Shown here piece after piece: positions 22,378-33,887 of a stretch of DNA of 64,000 bases (its first letter is position 1; the number at the start of each line of letters is the position of its first letter). The stretch comes from Aureobasidium sp. EXF-3400. Taxonomy: Eukaryota > Ascomycota > Dothideomycetes > Dothideales > Saccotheciaceae. Below the pieces are notes generated by a model, which saw only the letters and a program-made list of their open reading frames with translations, searched no databases and was not told the DNA's origin. Where the stretch lies: assembly GCA_024195585.1 (NCBI GenBank), contig SWBL01000269.1, positions 1 through 64,000 of the forward strand. The letters run 5' to 3'. The position numbers were made by a program, and so were the translations under genes.

Positions 22378-25300
22378 ATGGCATCACACCGCACCCCCGC
22401 AGGTCACAGTCGTCGTGAGGCCCCAGTTGTCGAGATTGCTGTGGGCGACTTCATACGCAAGAACGAGATTGGCAAGGGCAGTTTCGCTACCGTCTATCTC
22501 GCCTCACACAGGGTGCGCAACTCAGATCTTGTCTTTCTGTACACACCTTGGTGCTAACTTACACCGCAGAAGCGCAAGTCATACGCCGCCATCAAGTCGG
22601 TCGTCACAGGAAAGCTGACTGGAAAGTTGAGAGAGAATCTCAACTCGGAGATCAACATCCTGAGGAAGCTCCAGCATCCTCACATCGTTGCCTTGTTTGA
22701 ATGCGTCGACACCCCTCAGCACATCCATCTGGTCATGGAGTACTGTCAGATGTCGGATCTAGCTGCATTCATGAAGGGTAGAGCCCGCATCGCCGGCCTG
22801 CCTGAGACGCGCGATATCTTTGACAGATATCCGAACGCAACTAACGGTGGTTTGCATGAAGTCCTGGCGCGCCACTTCCTCAAGCAGATTGCCAGCGCTC
22901 TCCAGTACCTGCGCAAATACAACTTGATCCATCGCGACATCAAGCCGCAGAACTTGTTGCTTAATCCGCCTCCGACTTACATGCAGCAACAAAGACCAGA
23001 GGACGTGCCTCTGGCAGCAAGCGAGAACTCCTTGATTCCTGCTGTCGGTGTGGCTTCTTTGCCCATGCTGAAGCTCGCTGACTTTGGTTTCGCCCGTCAT
23101 CTTGCCAGTACTTCGCTGGCTGAGACTCTTTGTGGTTCCCCTTTGTACATGGCTCCGGAAATCCTGGCTTACCAGAAGTACGACGCAAAGGCAGACTTGT
23201 GGTCTGTTGGCACCGTGGCCTATGAGATGGTGGCTGGAAGGCCTCCTTTCAAGGCGACCAACCACGTTGAGTTGCTTCGCAAGATTGAAGCAGCCCAGGA
23301 CGTGATACAGTTTCCAGCTGGTCTGGTTGTTTCGCGAGAGTTCAAGGACACGATCAAATCGCTCTTGAAGAGACAGCCTACTCAACGCGTCAGCTTCGAC
23401 CGTTTCTTTGGAAGTTCTACAATCGTTGGCGAAATCCCAGGTCTTGTTGATGAGGACAAACCACGTGTTGCGGATACATCTGAGTCTGACATTGCCATGT
23501 CTGCGTTGAATCTTCGTCTGCAGCAGCAGTCCATCAACAGTCCTGAGCAAGAAATCGAGACTGCTGGTGGTGGTCGAGCTGTTCGTGACCCTCCTCCAGG
23601 CATGGCCAGAAGGCCTACAGCTGCAACTGCCTCGCCGAGCGTTGAACCTACTAAGAGACCCGAGATGCCTATCAACCGTCGCCAGACCGAAGCAGCTGTT
23701 CCTTCGGCAGCATCAGTTGACACGAAGCGCTATGCTGTTCAGGTGGAGCACAAGAGACCGCCTCTGATTCCGACTGCCACTGCTCCCTCGCGCCAGGAGC
23801 TGCAGCAAGCAGCTCCTATTAACCACGGCCGGGCTAGCAACCCACGTTACGTTCCGTCTCCCAGTTCTTCGGCTCCGCAGACATCGCATATGAACGACAA
23901 GATGTCTCGGCAGTCGCGTGACGCGAACACAGCCCACGACTTGACGTTCGAAAAAGAGTACGTTATGGTTGAGAAGAAGGCCGTTGAAGTGAATGCGTTT
24001 GCGGATGAGCTTGCGGATCGCAATAGACAACCTGAGAATAACATCAGTGGCATGACTCGTCGTACGCCAACTCGCGGAGTGCCTGGCGCCAATGTTGTGT
24101 CGAACGCAATTAAGGCAGTTTCTGGCAGACAAACAGGCCCGCTCCCCGGCCGACGCCCCTCTTTCGATCTGCGTGGTCAGGTACCCACACATACAGACTT
24201 CATCACCAAAGCTTTGAATCTAGCCAACGACCGTCTGCGCAGCGCTTGGAACGGACTGCCGCAAGGTGTATCGCCACCTCAAGGATACGCCGGTTTCCCT
24301 GCATCTTCAGCACCACCTCTACAACTGACAATGGGCGACGGAAGAAACTCACCAAGCAACATCGACGAGGACACTCGACTCGTTCAGATTGTGGAGGAAG
24401 GCGCAACTCGCAGTGATGTCGTGTACGGCTTCGCAGAAGTCAAGTACCGACAATTGCTCCCACCCACTCCTTCAACAGATGACAGAGCCATGATTCGTCA
24501 GATCAGCGCGTTGGAACAACCCCTCAACATTGGCGAGGACGCCAACGACCAGAATCTCACCCAAGTCGCTATTGTAGCACTGGCAGAGGAAGCATTCGTT
24601 CTGTACGTCAAGGCTTTGGCCATCTTGGTGAAGACTATCACTCTCGTAAAGCAATGGTGGGAACGCCAACGCAGATACGACACTCCACCCGGATCGCTCC
24701 CCTCAAGACTCAACGACACCAAGCAAAGCTCATTTGAAATCAGCAAGAAGATGAACAATGTTGTTCAGTGGGCTCGCACTCGCTTCAACGAGAGTCTTGA
24801 GAAGTCCGAGTTGGTTGGACGCCTACTCATTGAAGCTCAGAAGCAGCTTCCAACCAGCCACCCAGGTCATCCTAGCAATCACGGCCAGTCACAGACTTCG
24901 GGTACTGGCAACACTACGAGCGCTGCTGTCGATCAGATCCAACTCACCAGCGGCATCACAGCCGAGAAGTTGATGCTCGACCGCGCTGTTGAGATGAGTC
25001 GTGCTGCGGCTCAAGACGAGCTCAAGGGAATCAACTTTGGTGACTGTGAGCTTAGCTACATTACATCGGTCATGCTCTTGGAGGCAGTCCTTGAGAACGA
25101 TGATGAGCCCTTACTCTCAAAGCAAAGCTCATACAAGGCTAGAGCTGGCGTAACTATCAACGGCATGAATACTGAGGATTGCGATAGAGTTCTCAAATGT
25201 AAGTCTCGTAAAGCTAACCTTTTCCCGATACATGCTGACTCTCTTCGTTCAGTGATTGAAGGCGTTCGCGGCAGACTCGATAGCCTCCGTCGTAAACTCA

Positions 25301-25404
25301 GACAACAGATCGCATCCAGTCAGGCTACCTCTGCATCTACGACCAGGCCTATGGCAAGAACCTCTTCATCACCAGGCACAGCTATGGGCACACCACCCAG
25401 GTAG
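22378..25404 (+). CDS. ATG1: Serine/threonine kinase ATG1 (autophagy initiation)
   Basis: Predicted 971 aa. Exons: 22378-22512, 22570-25198 and 25253-25404. The kinase domain fills about 25-330: glycine loop GKGSFATVYLA, lysine in AAIKSV, catalytic HRDIKPQN with Asp168, DFGFAR, activation segment ending TLCGSPLYMAPE. A Ser/Pro/Gln-rich linker follows, then EKEYVMVEKKAVEV, which matches the Atg8-interacting motif of Atg1 with core Tyr509-Val512. The C-terminal ~300 residues are the helical tMIT-type region that binds Atg13. Atg1 starts autophagosome formation and the Cvt pathway. The last intron (54 nt) is a multiple of three without a stop, so its splicing does not change frame; retention would insert 18 residues. 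The gene is clear from its kinase and AIM together. Confidence 0.96.
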
Positions 25405-26448
25405 ACAATCGGGCCACAAACATCGGATCCACTACTAAAGACAAGCTCTTTACACGCAAGCTACGAATCATGGGAGTATATCCGGCGTCTTTTTTCTTCT
25501 TCTTTTTTCTTTTTCACTTTGCTTTCGTGGATTTACGCATATCTGGGCCGTCGCAACGCAAGAGGGACCTGGTCAATGGCGATGCAACATGCAGGCGTTT
25601 CTTTTCATGGATTTTCTGCATCGGTTTCAATTTGCTGGTGTTAATGGAGAAGGAACAGAAATGCAGGTCGGAGGCACACGCGGAGTAAACAGCAATGGGG
25701 TGCCTCACACAACAGATGGCACAGGCGCTCTTTATTAGCTTCAAACACAGACAGGCATGGGAGGAGAAGGACTTTCGGAGCACAGATGGAAGCAGACAGA
25801 GGGTCATCATACTTTAGCTGAAAGACCTAATTATGAATTTGCTATAACATGACGGAATTCCGAGAGTGCTTGTTTGTGAAGCTTGTGCTGGTGATGTTGG
25901 CGGCTAGGCGGGCGAAGTCGAGGTACGCGGCCAATGCGTGGTTTCTCGTATACAGATTGCGACGGGTGCTTTCTGGCTCGTGTCCTCAACCTTGTGGTGA
26001 ATACTGAGGGGAAGCGTATGGATATAGAGGCAGTGCAGAGAAGAGAGTGCAAAGTCTTTGGTACATTAGGTTGGTCGAGGGTGTTTAAAAATGGATTGTA
26101 GCTGCAAGCACGTTGGATGAAGGAGGCACGATCAGGGTCTCTGGCCGCCAAGGGTAGAATACGGTGTTTCAACTTAGGGAGCCTTTCCAATCCGTCGCTC
26201 GAGCCTCAGCCGAGCTCAATCTCTTACTCGTCACCACAATAAACTTGCTCGGTGGCCTGGTTGCTTCCTCTCAGCAGGCCTTTCAACTCGTCCTTTCCTT
26301 CGTCTCGCTGGTATATACCGCCAAACACTGCCTCGGTGTAATCGTTATTGTCAACAAGACCGTTTCCGGGGAAGGCCCTTGATTTCTACCAACAGCGACA
26401 CCTTCTGTTTCACCTCAGTCGACTAGCTGTGGCCGACAAACGTCCACC
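25405..26448. other. Intergenic
   Basis: 3' region of ATG1 and promoter of the RhoGAP gene. T-rich tract near 25490-25520. ORFs at 25470-25810 and 25831-26190 lack protein-like character and any family resemblance. Confidence 0.6.
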
Positions 26449-29437
26449 ATGACGAGTTTCGCAAATTCCTTCTGGTCGTCCGATCAGAGTTATGCCGGAG
26501 GTATGTTTGATCGATTCATTTGTTTGCTCGTGCTAACCTGGCGCCAGGATTGGGAGTCCTCTTTGGCAAGCTCCAGCAGGGCGTGCAGGAGAATCAGCAG
26601 GTCCTGACTATTGCGCGCATGCGAGCTGAAGCCGAGGATCTATATGGCCAACGTCTGGGCGACATCGATAATGCGACCATGAAGGTGGAGGGAGGCTTCC
26701 AAAAAGATGACGGTGCCAGTGTCAAGAAGGTGTGTCGCTGAGAGTCGCATACGTAACACATGCAGACCAAGACGATTAACACAATCAGGCCTTTGAGGGT
26801 ATGCGCTCCGAGATGAGCGAGGCAGCCAAGAACCACCGCAAGATAGCATCCAACATCCGCGAGCTCGTCGTTAGCCCTTTCGCCCGTTGGTGCGATGCCC
26901 ATGCCGCCAGAGTCCAGAACTCGCAAGATGACCTACAAGCCCGTATCAAAGCTCACGACCGACAGGCCGACTACGTCCGTACCTACCGCAGCCAATACTA
27001 CAACAAGTGCCGTCGCGTCGAAGATCTGGACGAAGAAGAGAAGCTGGCCTTCCAAGACCCCCAGAGCGACGCTGCTCAAAGTCCCAAGCCTGTCTCGCAG
27101 ATTCCAGTCGTCAAGCTAGTCGAGCCTGAAGAGGAGGATGACGAGGAACCCATCGATATTGGTGACCAGACATACACTCCTGAACAAGTCAAGAAGATTC
27201 TCAGCCACATGCTCGAGACCATCAAGCTCGGAGAGACCAAAGTTCCCATCCTCGGCACATACCAGAACGTCTCGACCGGAGCCGACATCACCGACTATGT
27301 TCAGAAACACATGGGTGGTACCAGCGTCAGTTACGCCGAGCGCATCGGCCAGGACATGGTCGGCCACGGCTTCCTGAGACTGATTGGCAATGTTGGAAAC
27401 ACCTTCGCAAACAGCAGTCGCATGAATTACCAGTGGCGTCCAAAGGTCTTCCAGATCACCGGCCTTCCCGAGAGACGAGGCATGAACAGATCCGCCACTG
27501 TATCGTCAATCAGTTCCATCCCAGACTCTCCCGTCGGTGCTGTTGGTGCCGTTGGAGAACTATTCTCCGGATGGAACCCATTAAACAATTCTCATCCAGG
27601 CGAGACCCCTGCAGCCAGATTGCGCAGAGAAGCCCGCGAGGCTGATGAACGCTACAAGGGCGCCGTGAGAAAACTCGATGCTCTTCGTTGCAACCTTGAG
27701 GAGGCTATGGTCGACCATCTCAAGTTCATGGAGCGTTGCGAGCTTGATCGTCTGAAGGCCATCAAGAGCGTCATTCTGGATTTCTCTGGAGCAATCAGCA
27801 ATGTTATTCCTAGCTTGCAAAGCACTGTCGACAACATGATGCTCTTCCAGGAAACAGTTCAGCCGCTGGGAGATCTTCGCTATCTCTTGGAGAACTACAG
27901 AACTGGTCCATTCGTGCCCAAGGTCACCATTTACGAAAATTACTACAACAACGTCGATGAGCAAACTTTCGGCATCGATATTGAAGCCCGCGCTCGTGCT
28001 GATAGAAAGCGTGTACCTCTGATCGTCACCACATTGCTGACTTTCCTCGACAACCATTACCCTGAGCTTGAAGGCGACGAGGCGCGTCGCAGTATCTGGC
28101 TAGTGGACGTCCCTCTAGCTGCTACCCACCATCTGCGAAACATTCTCAACACTGGAAAAGATACAGTCTCCCAGGATACCCTGGATCGCTATGAAATCCC
28201 GATCGTTGCATCCGTTCTGAAGCTCTATCTGCTCGAACTTCCCGACTCTCTAGTCTCCGCGCATGTCTATGAAATTATCAAGACCATCTACACAAGCACA
28301 GCACCAAACACCTCGGAAAGCGCACGCATCTCTGTTATCCAGAGCACGCTCGGCCAGCTTAGACTTGCCAACATTGCGACTTTGGATGCTATCACGACAC
28401 ATTTCACACGTTTGATCGAGCTGACATCGGCCGACGAAGCATACGTTTCAGCTCTCTCTACTGCACTCGCACCCTGCATTCTTCGTCCCAAGCAAGGAAA
28501 CACACTGTCACTGAACGAGAAGTTCAACTACAGACTTGTACGCGATCTCTTTGGTCATAAGGACACCATCTTTGGAGAGCTCAAGCGCCAGTCCTCGTTG
28601 ACACACACCAACTCTGGCGCCTCGAGACCTCGTGCTATTAGTACTGACGAGAGCAGGCGCCGTGAGCATATGGAAGAGCGTCAGCGAGCTATTATTGCTG
28701 CTGCTGAGACTCGTGGTCGCGCATCCAGTCCCTTCAAGTCTACTTTTGGCGGCCCTCTTGGATCCATGCATAAGAGAGAGCGCAGCTCGGGCCCAGAGAC
28801 ACGATTCCCTGTTACACCTTCTGCATCAAGCACTCCCACCGCTGATCGTCATATGAACCGTGGCAGTCTCGAGGTGCCTGGTTCACCTGTCCGCGCCCCT
28901 GTTCTACTGCAGTCGCCACCCAAGGGCAATGGTAGAACCGACTCTTTGCCATCTTCCTCCGACTCTGCCGTCTCAGGAGATGCTGCAGCTCCCTTCACTC
29001 GTCAACGTAGTGATACCACCAACTCTGTCATTATGACTCCTGGTGCTCAGATCGAAGCTCCTGACTATCTTGCCCACGCCCAAGCTCAAGAGCAGCAGCA
29101 CGGTGAAGAAGCCGGCAGCGATGCTGATTCTATTGGACCGGAGCCGAGCTCCGGTATCAGCAACAACCGTCAATCTGTTGAGGTTGAGAAGCGCAACTCT
29201 CTGAACCGATCGATGGGACGCGTTGCTCGTAAGGGTACTGCAAGCAGTCTGTCACGCCAGAGTTTGATCGCCAAGCGGGAAAGTGTTGGTAGCGTAGGCA
29301 CCACATCATCTGGTGCTGCAGCTGCACCCGGTGCCGATTTCGTTGACAGCCCTGTCAACGTTGCAGAGCGCGCAGAAGAAGAGGCATTGGCCCATCGCGG
29401 TGTTGAGCTGACAGACAAGCCGATGGATGATGATTAG
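26449..29437 (+). CDS. F-BAR/DEP/RhoGAP protein (Rgd2/Rga8-like)
   Basis: Predicted 960 aa. Exons: 26449-26500, 26548-26729 and 26789-29437. Residues 1-~110 are the FCH half of an F-BAR domain (MTSFANSFWSSDQSYAGG). A DEP domain lies near 250-310, the second helical F-BAR half near 360-455, and a RhoGAP domain near 485-670 (IPIVASVLKLYLLELPDSL is the conserved helix). A ~290-residue Ser/Thr/Pro-rich tail follows. This order is that of yeast Rgd2 and fission-yeast Rga8, membrane-curving regulators of Rho-type GTPases at sites of polar growth and septation. At the usual arginine-finger site (GIFR in other RhoGAPs) the sequence reads SIWLVDVPL, so the catalytic Arg is not at its normal place. This may be a subfamily trait. 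Confidence 0.92.
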
Positions 29438-29832
29438 GAATGATCACCAAGAAACTTGAAACGAACCGAAACGTGCACATGAGCGTGCTCTTGGACCTCT
29501 TTCGTTGTCCTTGTTAGAAATGTTGCTTTATTCTTTTTCTTCCGATTTACCATTTCATGGTTTTTTGTTACATTCTCCTTCTATTTTCTTCGCAGGATAT
29601 CCACAGCGAGTCATTTACATACCACAAGCACGACTGCTCTTTTGACCAGTCGAATAGAATTTTGGCCTTTTGTCCTCTTGATCATGCTACTCTTCCACTT
29701 CTTTCACTCAGACTATGACGTAACAAAAGCGTGAAAAAGTTCCGACTCCAATGCTTGGAGGTTTGTACTCGTAACATGTGCAAGCAATAACATCAACTCT
29801 TTCTATCGACTGTATCTGCCTGTAGTCCAGAC
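29438..29832. other. Intergenic
   Basis: T-rich 3' region of the RhoGAP gene and short promoter of the SET-MYND gene. No further feature seen. Confidence 0.6.
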
Positions 29833-31632
29833 ATGGCCTCACAACTACTACCGCCTCCGGCTTCTAACATGGCGCCTGCGCCACCAGAATGTCACGTCGA
29901 AGTGCGTCCATCGTCAACTTCAGGAAATGGACTCTTCGCAACCAAGGATATTCCAGCTGGGTCTACAATACTGCTCAAAGCACGACCTCTGATCGGCGAA
30001 TTGGACCTGCCCAGGTTGGAAGAGAGTTGCCATAATTGCTTCATGTGGTCACAGAAGGCTGTCAGCGTTTGTGCTGTACACGCTCACGAGCCGAATCGCT
30101 ATCCTGGCAAGTATCCTGATTGCTCTGGTTGTCAGACTGAGGGTGAGGTTATTGGTGTTAAAGCTTGTACGGGGTGTAAGAAGGTCAGGTATTGTAGTAA
30201 GGTATGCTTTTCCTAATACAGATAAATTTGAAACTTCGCTCATGTATCGCGACTTTCACATAGGTTTGTCAGAAGCAGGCTTGGACCAGATACCATAAGC
30301 AAGAATGCAAGATTCTCAAAGACCCGAAACTTCCGCCTATACCGAGTTCTGTACGAGCGGCACTGCAATTAGCATTTCTTATGGACAGTAATGCTGTATC
30401 TGAGGAAAATAAAGCAGGAGTACTGCGTCTTGAAGCTCATGATGCATCTACGATCGAGCAGGCCAACGACGTTATGCAGTACGAAGTGACTTCGGCAGCG
30501 GCAAGCGATCTATATGCTCGTATTGGCGGTGATACGTCCAAGATACGCGGCTATGTGGGAAAGGTACTTCTTCATCAATCTCAGGGCTTGTATAGTGCTG
30601 ATAGAAAAACAGATCCTACGTAACTCATTGACATTAACTTCTCCTGTGCTGGATCCTATGGGCATCGCGCTGGATCCCATTGTTTGTTCAGCCAATCATT
30701 CTTGCGAGCCGAATGCAAGTGTTCTGTTTGACCAACCTAGAGTGATGATGCGCTCTTTGTCGCCCATCAGAAAAGGCGAAGAAGTCTTTATTTCTTATAT
30801 CGACAACACAGATCCATATCATCGTCGACAAACTCAATTGAAGCAACGGTATTGCTTCGAGTGTCGATGCCCCAAATGTCAACATGGTACTAATGGCAGA
30901 GAAGACAACTGGGCACAGCCAATCGAGAACCTCGCCCCCAAATGGTCGAGCCTGGCCGAAGACATAGACAGCAAAGCAAACTTCTCAGCCGATCCAGCAA
31001 GCTACGTGGGTGAGAGTAAAGCCGAGAGAGATATGTCGATCCTACAAGCTTGGGTCTACCACGATTACGAGCCCATACGAAACCAAAAGGACGATACTCT
31101 TGCCACTGAAGCTCTCGAGCACGTCATGCGAACGTGTAAGCAAACAGAAATGTGGCCCATCACGAGACAACCATACGCAAACATTCGAGTGGACATTACC
31201 TCTCGCATGCTATCTCAAAATCGTCTTGGCCTTGCTCTCTTCCAAATGGCGAAAACGTACTTCCTCATCGATCCCATTCTGTATCCGCAAGAGTTCCATC
31301 CCGTTAGGGTAGTCCATACCTGGAACTTAGCAAAGACATTGGTTCAAGCCTACTCTTCACCCAACGATCCCTCTCAAACCGTCGATGCTGGAGTGGAAGA
31401 GCTTTTCCGCCGAGAATTTGACTTTGTGGTTCCGATTGTCAAGTTGTTTAAAAAGCTTGTTGGGGATGTGGTTAAGAGTCATGGGGCAGGGAGTCGTTTG
31501 GTAATGATGGTGCATACTACTGCAAGACAAGTTTTTGAGGGAGTGGGTGAGCAGAATTTGAGGGAGATTGAACGGGACCCGTTGGGTAATTGGAAAGAGT
31601 TTGAGAGGTGGGCGCATTATTTGGAGTATTAG
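29833..31632 (+). CDS. SET and MYND domain protein (SMYD/Set6-like lysine methyltransferase)
   Basis: Predicted 562 aa. Exons: 29833-30201, 30264-30563 and 30613-31632. The SET fold begins at about 20 (VEVRPSSTSGNGLFATKDIPAG). It is interrupted by a MYND zinc finger (CHNC at about 66, CTGCKKVRYCSK, VCQKQAWTRYHKQEC) and resumes with the catalytic core NHSCEPNA and GEEVFISYID. A post-SET Cys cluster follows (CFECRCPKC), then a helical C-terminal region typical of SMYD proteins. MYND zinc ligands are spread over a longer span than usual because of an ~45-residue insertion. Substrate (histone or other) cannot be predicted. ATG 29833 is the first in frame; Met13 is an alternative. Confidence 0.9.
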
Positions 31633-31977
31633 GTGCTACCTTGTGGATGATGCGAGGATTGGATATTGAGATTGGAGTGAGGCTTCACCTGGGTTTGACA
31701 TGTGCAGGTACGTAGTATCGGAGAGTGAATAGTTCCTTCCAATTTACTGATTGAGGTTCAGGAACCGTCCATATCATCACTTTCCAGTTCACGCACTGCT
31801 CAGTCTAAGTGAAGATCATGAATCATACTTGACAAGGAAGTCGCACCTTCCTTACCACAGAACTTTGCTTGTTTACAAGATGTCCTTCAACACTTTCCTC
31901 GCCATCTTACTTTCCTTTTCTTCAATCAACATCTTGGTTGTCATTCATTCCATCCAATATCACCAACATCGGCACGC
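31633..31977. other. Intergenic
   Basis: Short spacer. A 33-codon hydrophobic ORF starting near 31880 (MSFNTFLAILLSF) ends in the leader of the next gene; it could be an upstream ORF or chance. Confidence 0.45.
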
Positions 31978-33155
31978 ATGACTATGTCGTCACAACAACT
32001 TGGTCACCATCCTGACCTAGCGAAACATACAACCAATGCAGTTACCGAGCTACCATCTGTGACTACGCCACCAAAGAAGAAGATGAAGATCAAGCTTCAA
32101 TTTACGACCAAACAAGATATCAAGACAAGATCTGTTGCGAGTGAGTCTTCGTGTCTAATGTCCATTATTTCATCACGCTGACTCCATTCTTAGCCGGTCC
32201 GGGATCGCAGTTCGCTATTTCTGACAACACACTCGACAGAGACTCGATGGAGGAAGGGGCTACGGGACGTCCTATTCCAACAGTGGAGACCGCCGTCTCA
32301 CCACACGAGACCGCCTTAGCACTACAAGAGACCGCCTTAGCACTACACAGTTCCACAAGACTCCAAAGCACAACCCAGAAACGACTGACCATAGTCATCA
32401 AGATACCACGCAAGCGCACCTCGTTAGGTGACCTGCCTCTGGAACTCCTTTTTATGATCTTCGACTACGCTGCTTGCAGAGATCATCTCAGGAACAAGCA
32501 CTATCTGATCCGACTTGAGCAAGTGTGGAGCCCAAGACCTGTACTACTCATCACACAACCTGCACTATTGATGGCCTGCACATACTTTCGATCTGTACTT
32601 TCTGGCCGCTTCTATTCAAAAAGCTCTTTCCATGCAAAGATCGAGGCGCGCTGGATACTGGGAAGAGACGCCAACGACTGGACAGTTCAACAACTTGAAA
32701 ACAAGCTCCCATGTCCCTTGAGACTCAGTACCATCAGACTGACCATCGATATTGGTGAGCTGTCAGAATACAAGTTCCACACCTCAATTCTTGTCGAATT
32801 AGGTAAGAAACTGTTTGACGAATATCGCACCTCAAAACTTGAATATAAGGAGGAAGGCAAGCTCACGAATCTGCATTGGCGACTCGTCTGTACCGATCAT
32901 TGGTTCGCCATTAATACCAATGGTCAATTCGACGATGATCTACAACTTCTGCTAGAGGATATACATAAAACTGCCGCCAGATCAGCAATGCTCAAGCTAT
33001 ACGACTTCCAAGAGTTTGGTGCTCTCTTAGCAAGATGGTTGAAGAAGCCAGACAGATACAAGTCTGACTTGACAAAGTGTATTCGAAGGGTGCTCAGCAC
33101 CGTGATGACGATAGGCCACTGCAAATGGGATTTACCCTCGCGGTATTGGCGTTGA
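31978..33155 (+). CDS. F-box-like protein of unknown function
   Basis: Predicted 374 aa. Exon 1 is 31978-32140 and exon 2 is 32194-33155 (53-nt intron, GTGAGT..TTAG). A disordered N-terminus contains a basic Lys patch (PPKKKMKIK) and a duplicated heptad ETALALQ/ETALALH encoded by a 21-bp direct repeat near 32310-32350. An F-box-like segment follows (LGDLPLELLFMIFDYAA, about 140-160), then a region with YFRSVLSG and WRLVCTD that resembles fungal F-box-associated helices. Such proteins often serve as substrate adaptors of SCF ubiquitin ligases, but no partner domain is visible. Start at 31978 or the ATG two codons later. Confidence 0.65.
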
Positions 33156-33887
33156 GGTTGGTTCTGACGCCTCCACGGGCGGTAGCTCAAATCATGGAAA
33201 CATCGGTATCAAGTCGGGAACTTACTATCGTAAAGAGCGGAGGAAGGTTGGCCTGGCTTTGCGAGCCGCATGGGACGCGGCATGAGACGATCGGAGGATA
33301 CGATGCCAGCACACTTGACTCTTCTCCTGTGCTCTTATAGTTTCCTCTCAAAGGAAAAGCGTTATCAGATATCTTCACAAACGAGAGAATATCGGGCACA
33401 AATCTGCGGCGTGGAAACTACGAAGGGTAGAAACCCCTATATAGTGCGCAAAGCACATGTGCCAATGATAATCTTTCCAAAGCAAGGTATGCTTTACGTA
33501 TCATGCGTTCTTATAGCCAAAGCATAATAACCTCGGCATATAGGTAGGTCGAAGACTTGATTTGATGCGGTGGCCTTTTTGAAGCTTACCACGCGAACAC
33601 AATGACACTACAGGGAGAAACTAGTATGTGGTTGACGAGTAAGTACCACGCTTCGTATAACATTGTGTAGGTTGTTCATTATGTGAGAGTCATCAATCTC
33701 ATTGTCATCAAACCAGCCTTATCAATCTGTCCAATGCTCTTCCCAAGTCCAAGCATCATCGACCCCAATAACGCCATAGAAATGCCCGAGTAATATGTGC
33801 AAACAACAATCCCAAAATGCAACCGCAACTCTACCTAGAACCCTCATATATATCATCATGTATTCATCAACAACCATCCATCATCTA
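33156..33887. other. Convergent intergenic region
   Basis: Lies between the 3' ends of the F-box-like gene (+) and the PQ-loop gene (-). Small ORFs only. Nothing recognised. Confidence 0.6.

Noticed and set aside
25831..26190. Minus-strand 119-codon ORF upstream of the RhoGAP gene
   Set aside because: Arg/His-rich, no motif, sits in promoter sequence.
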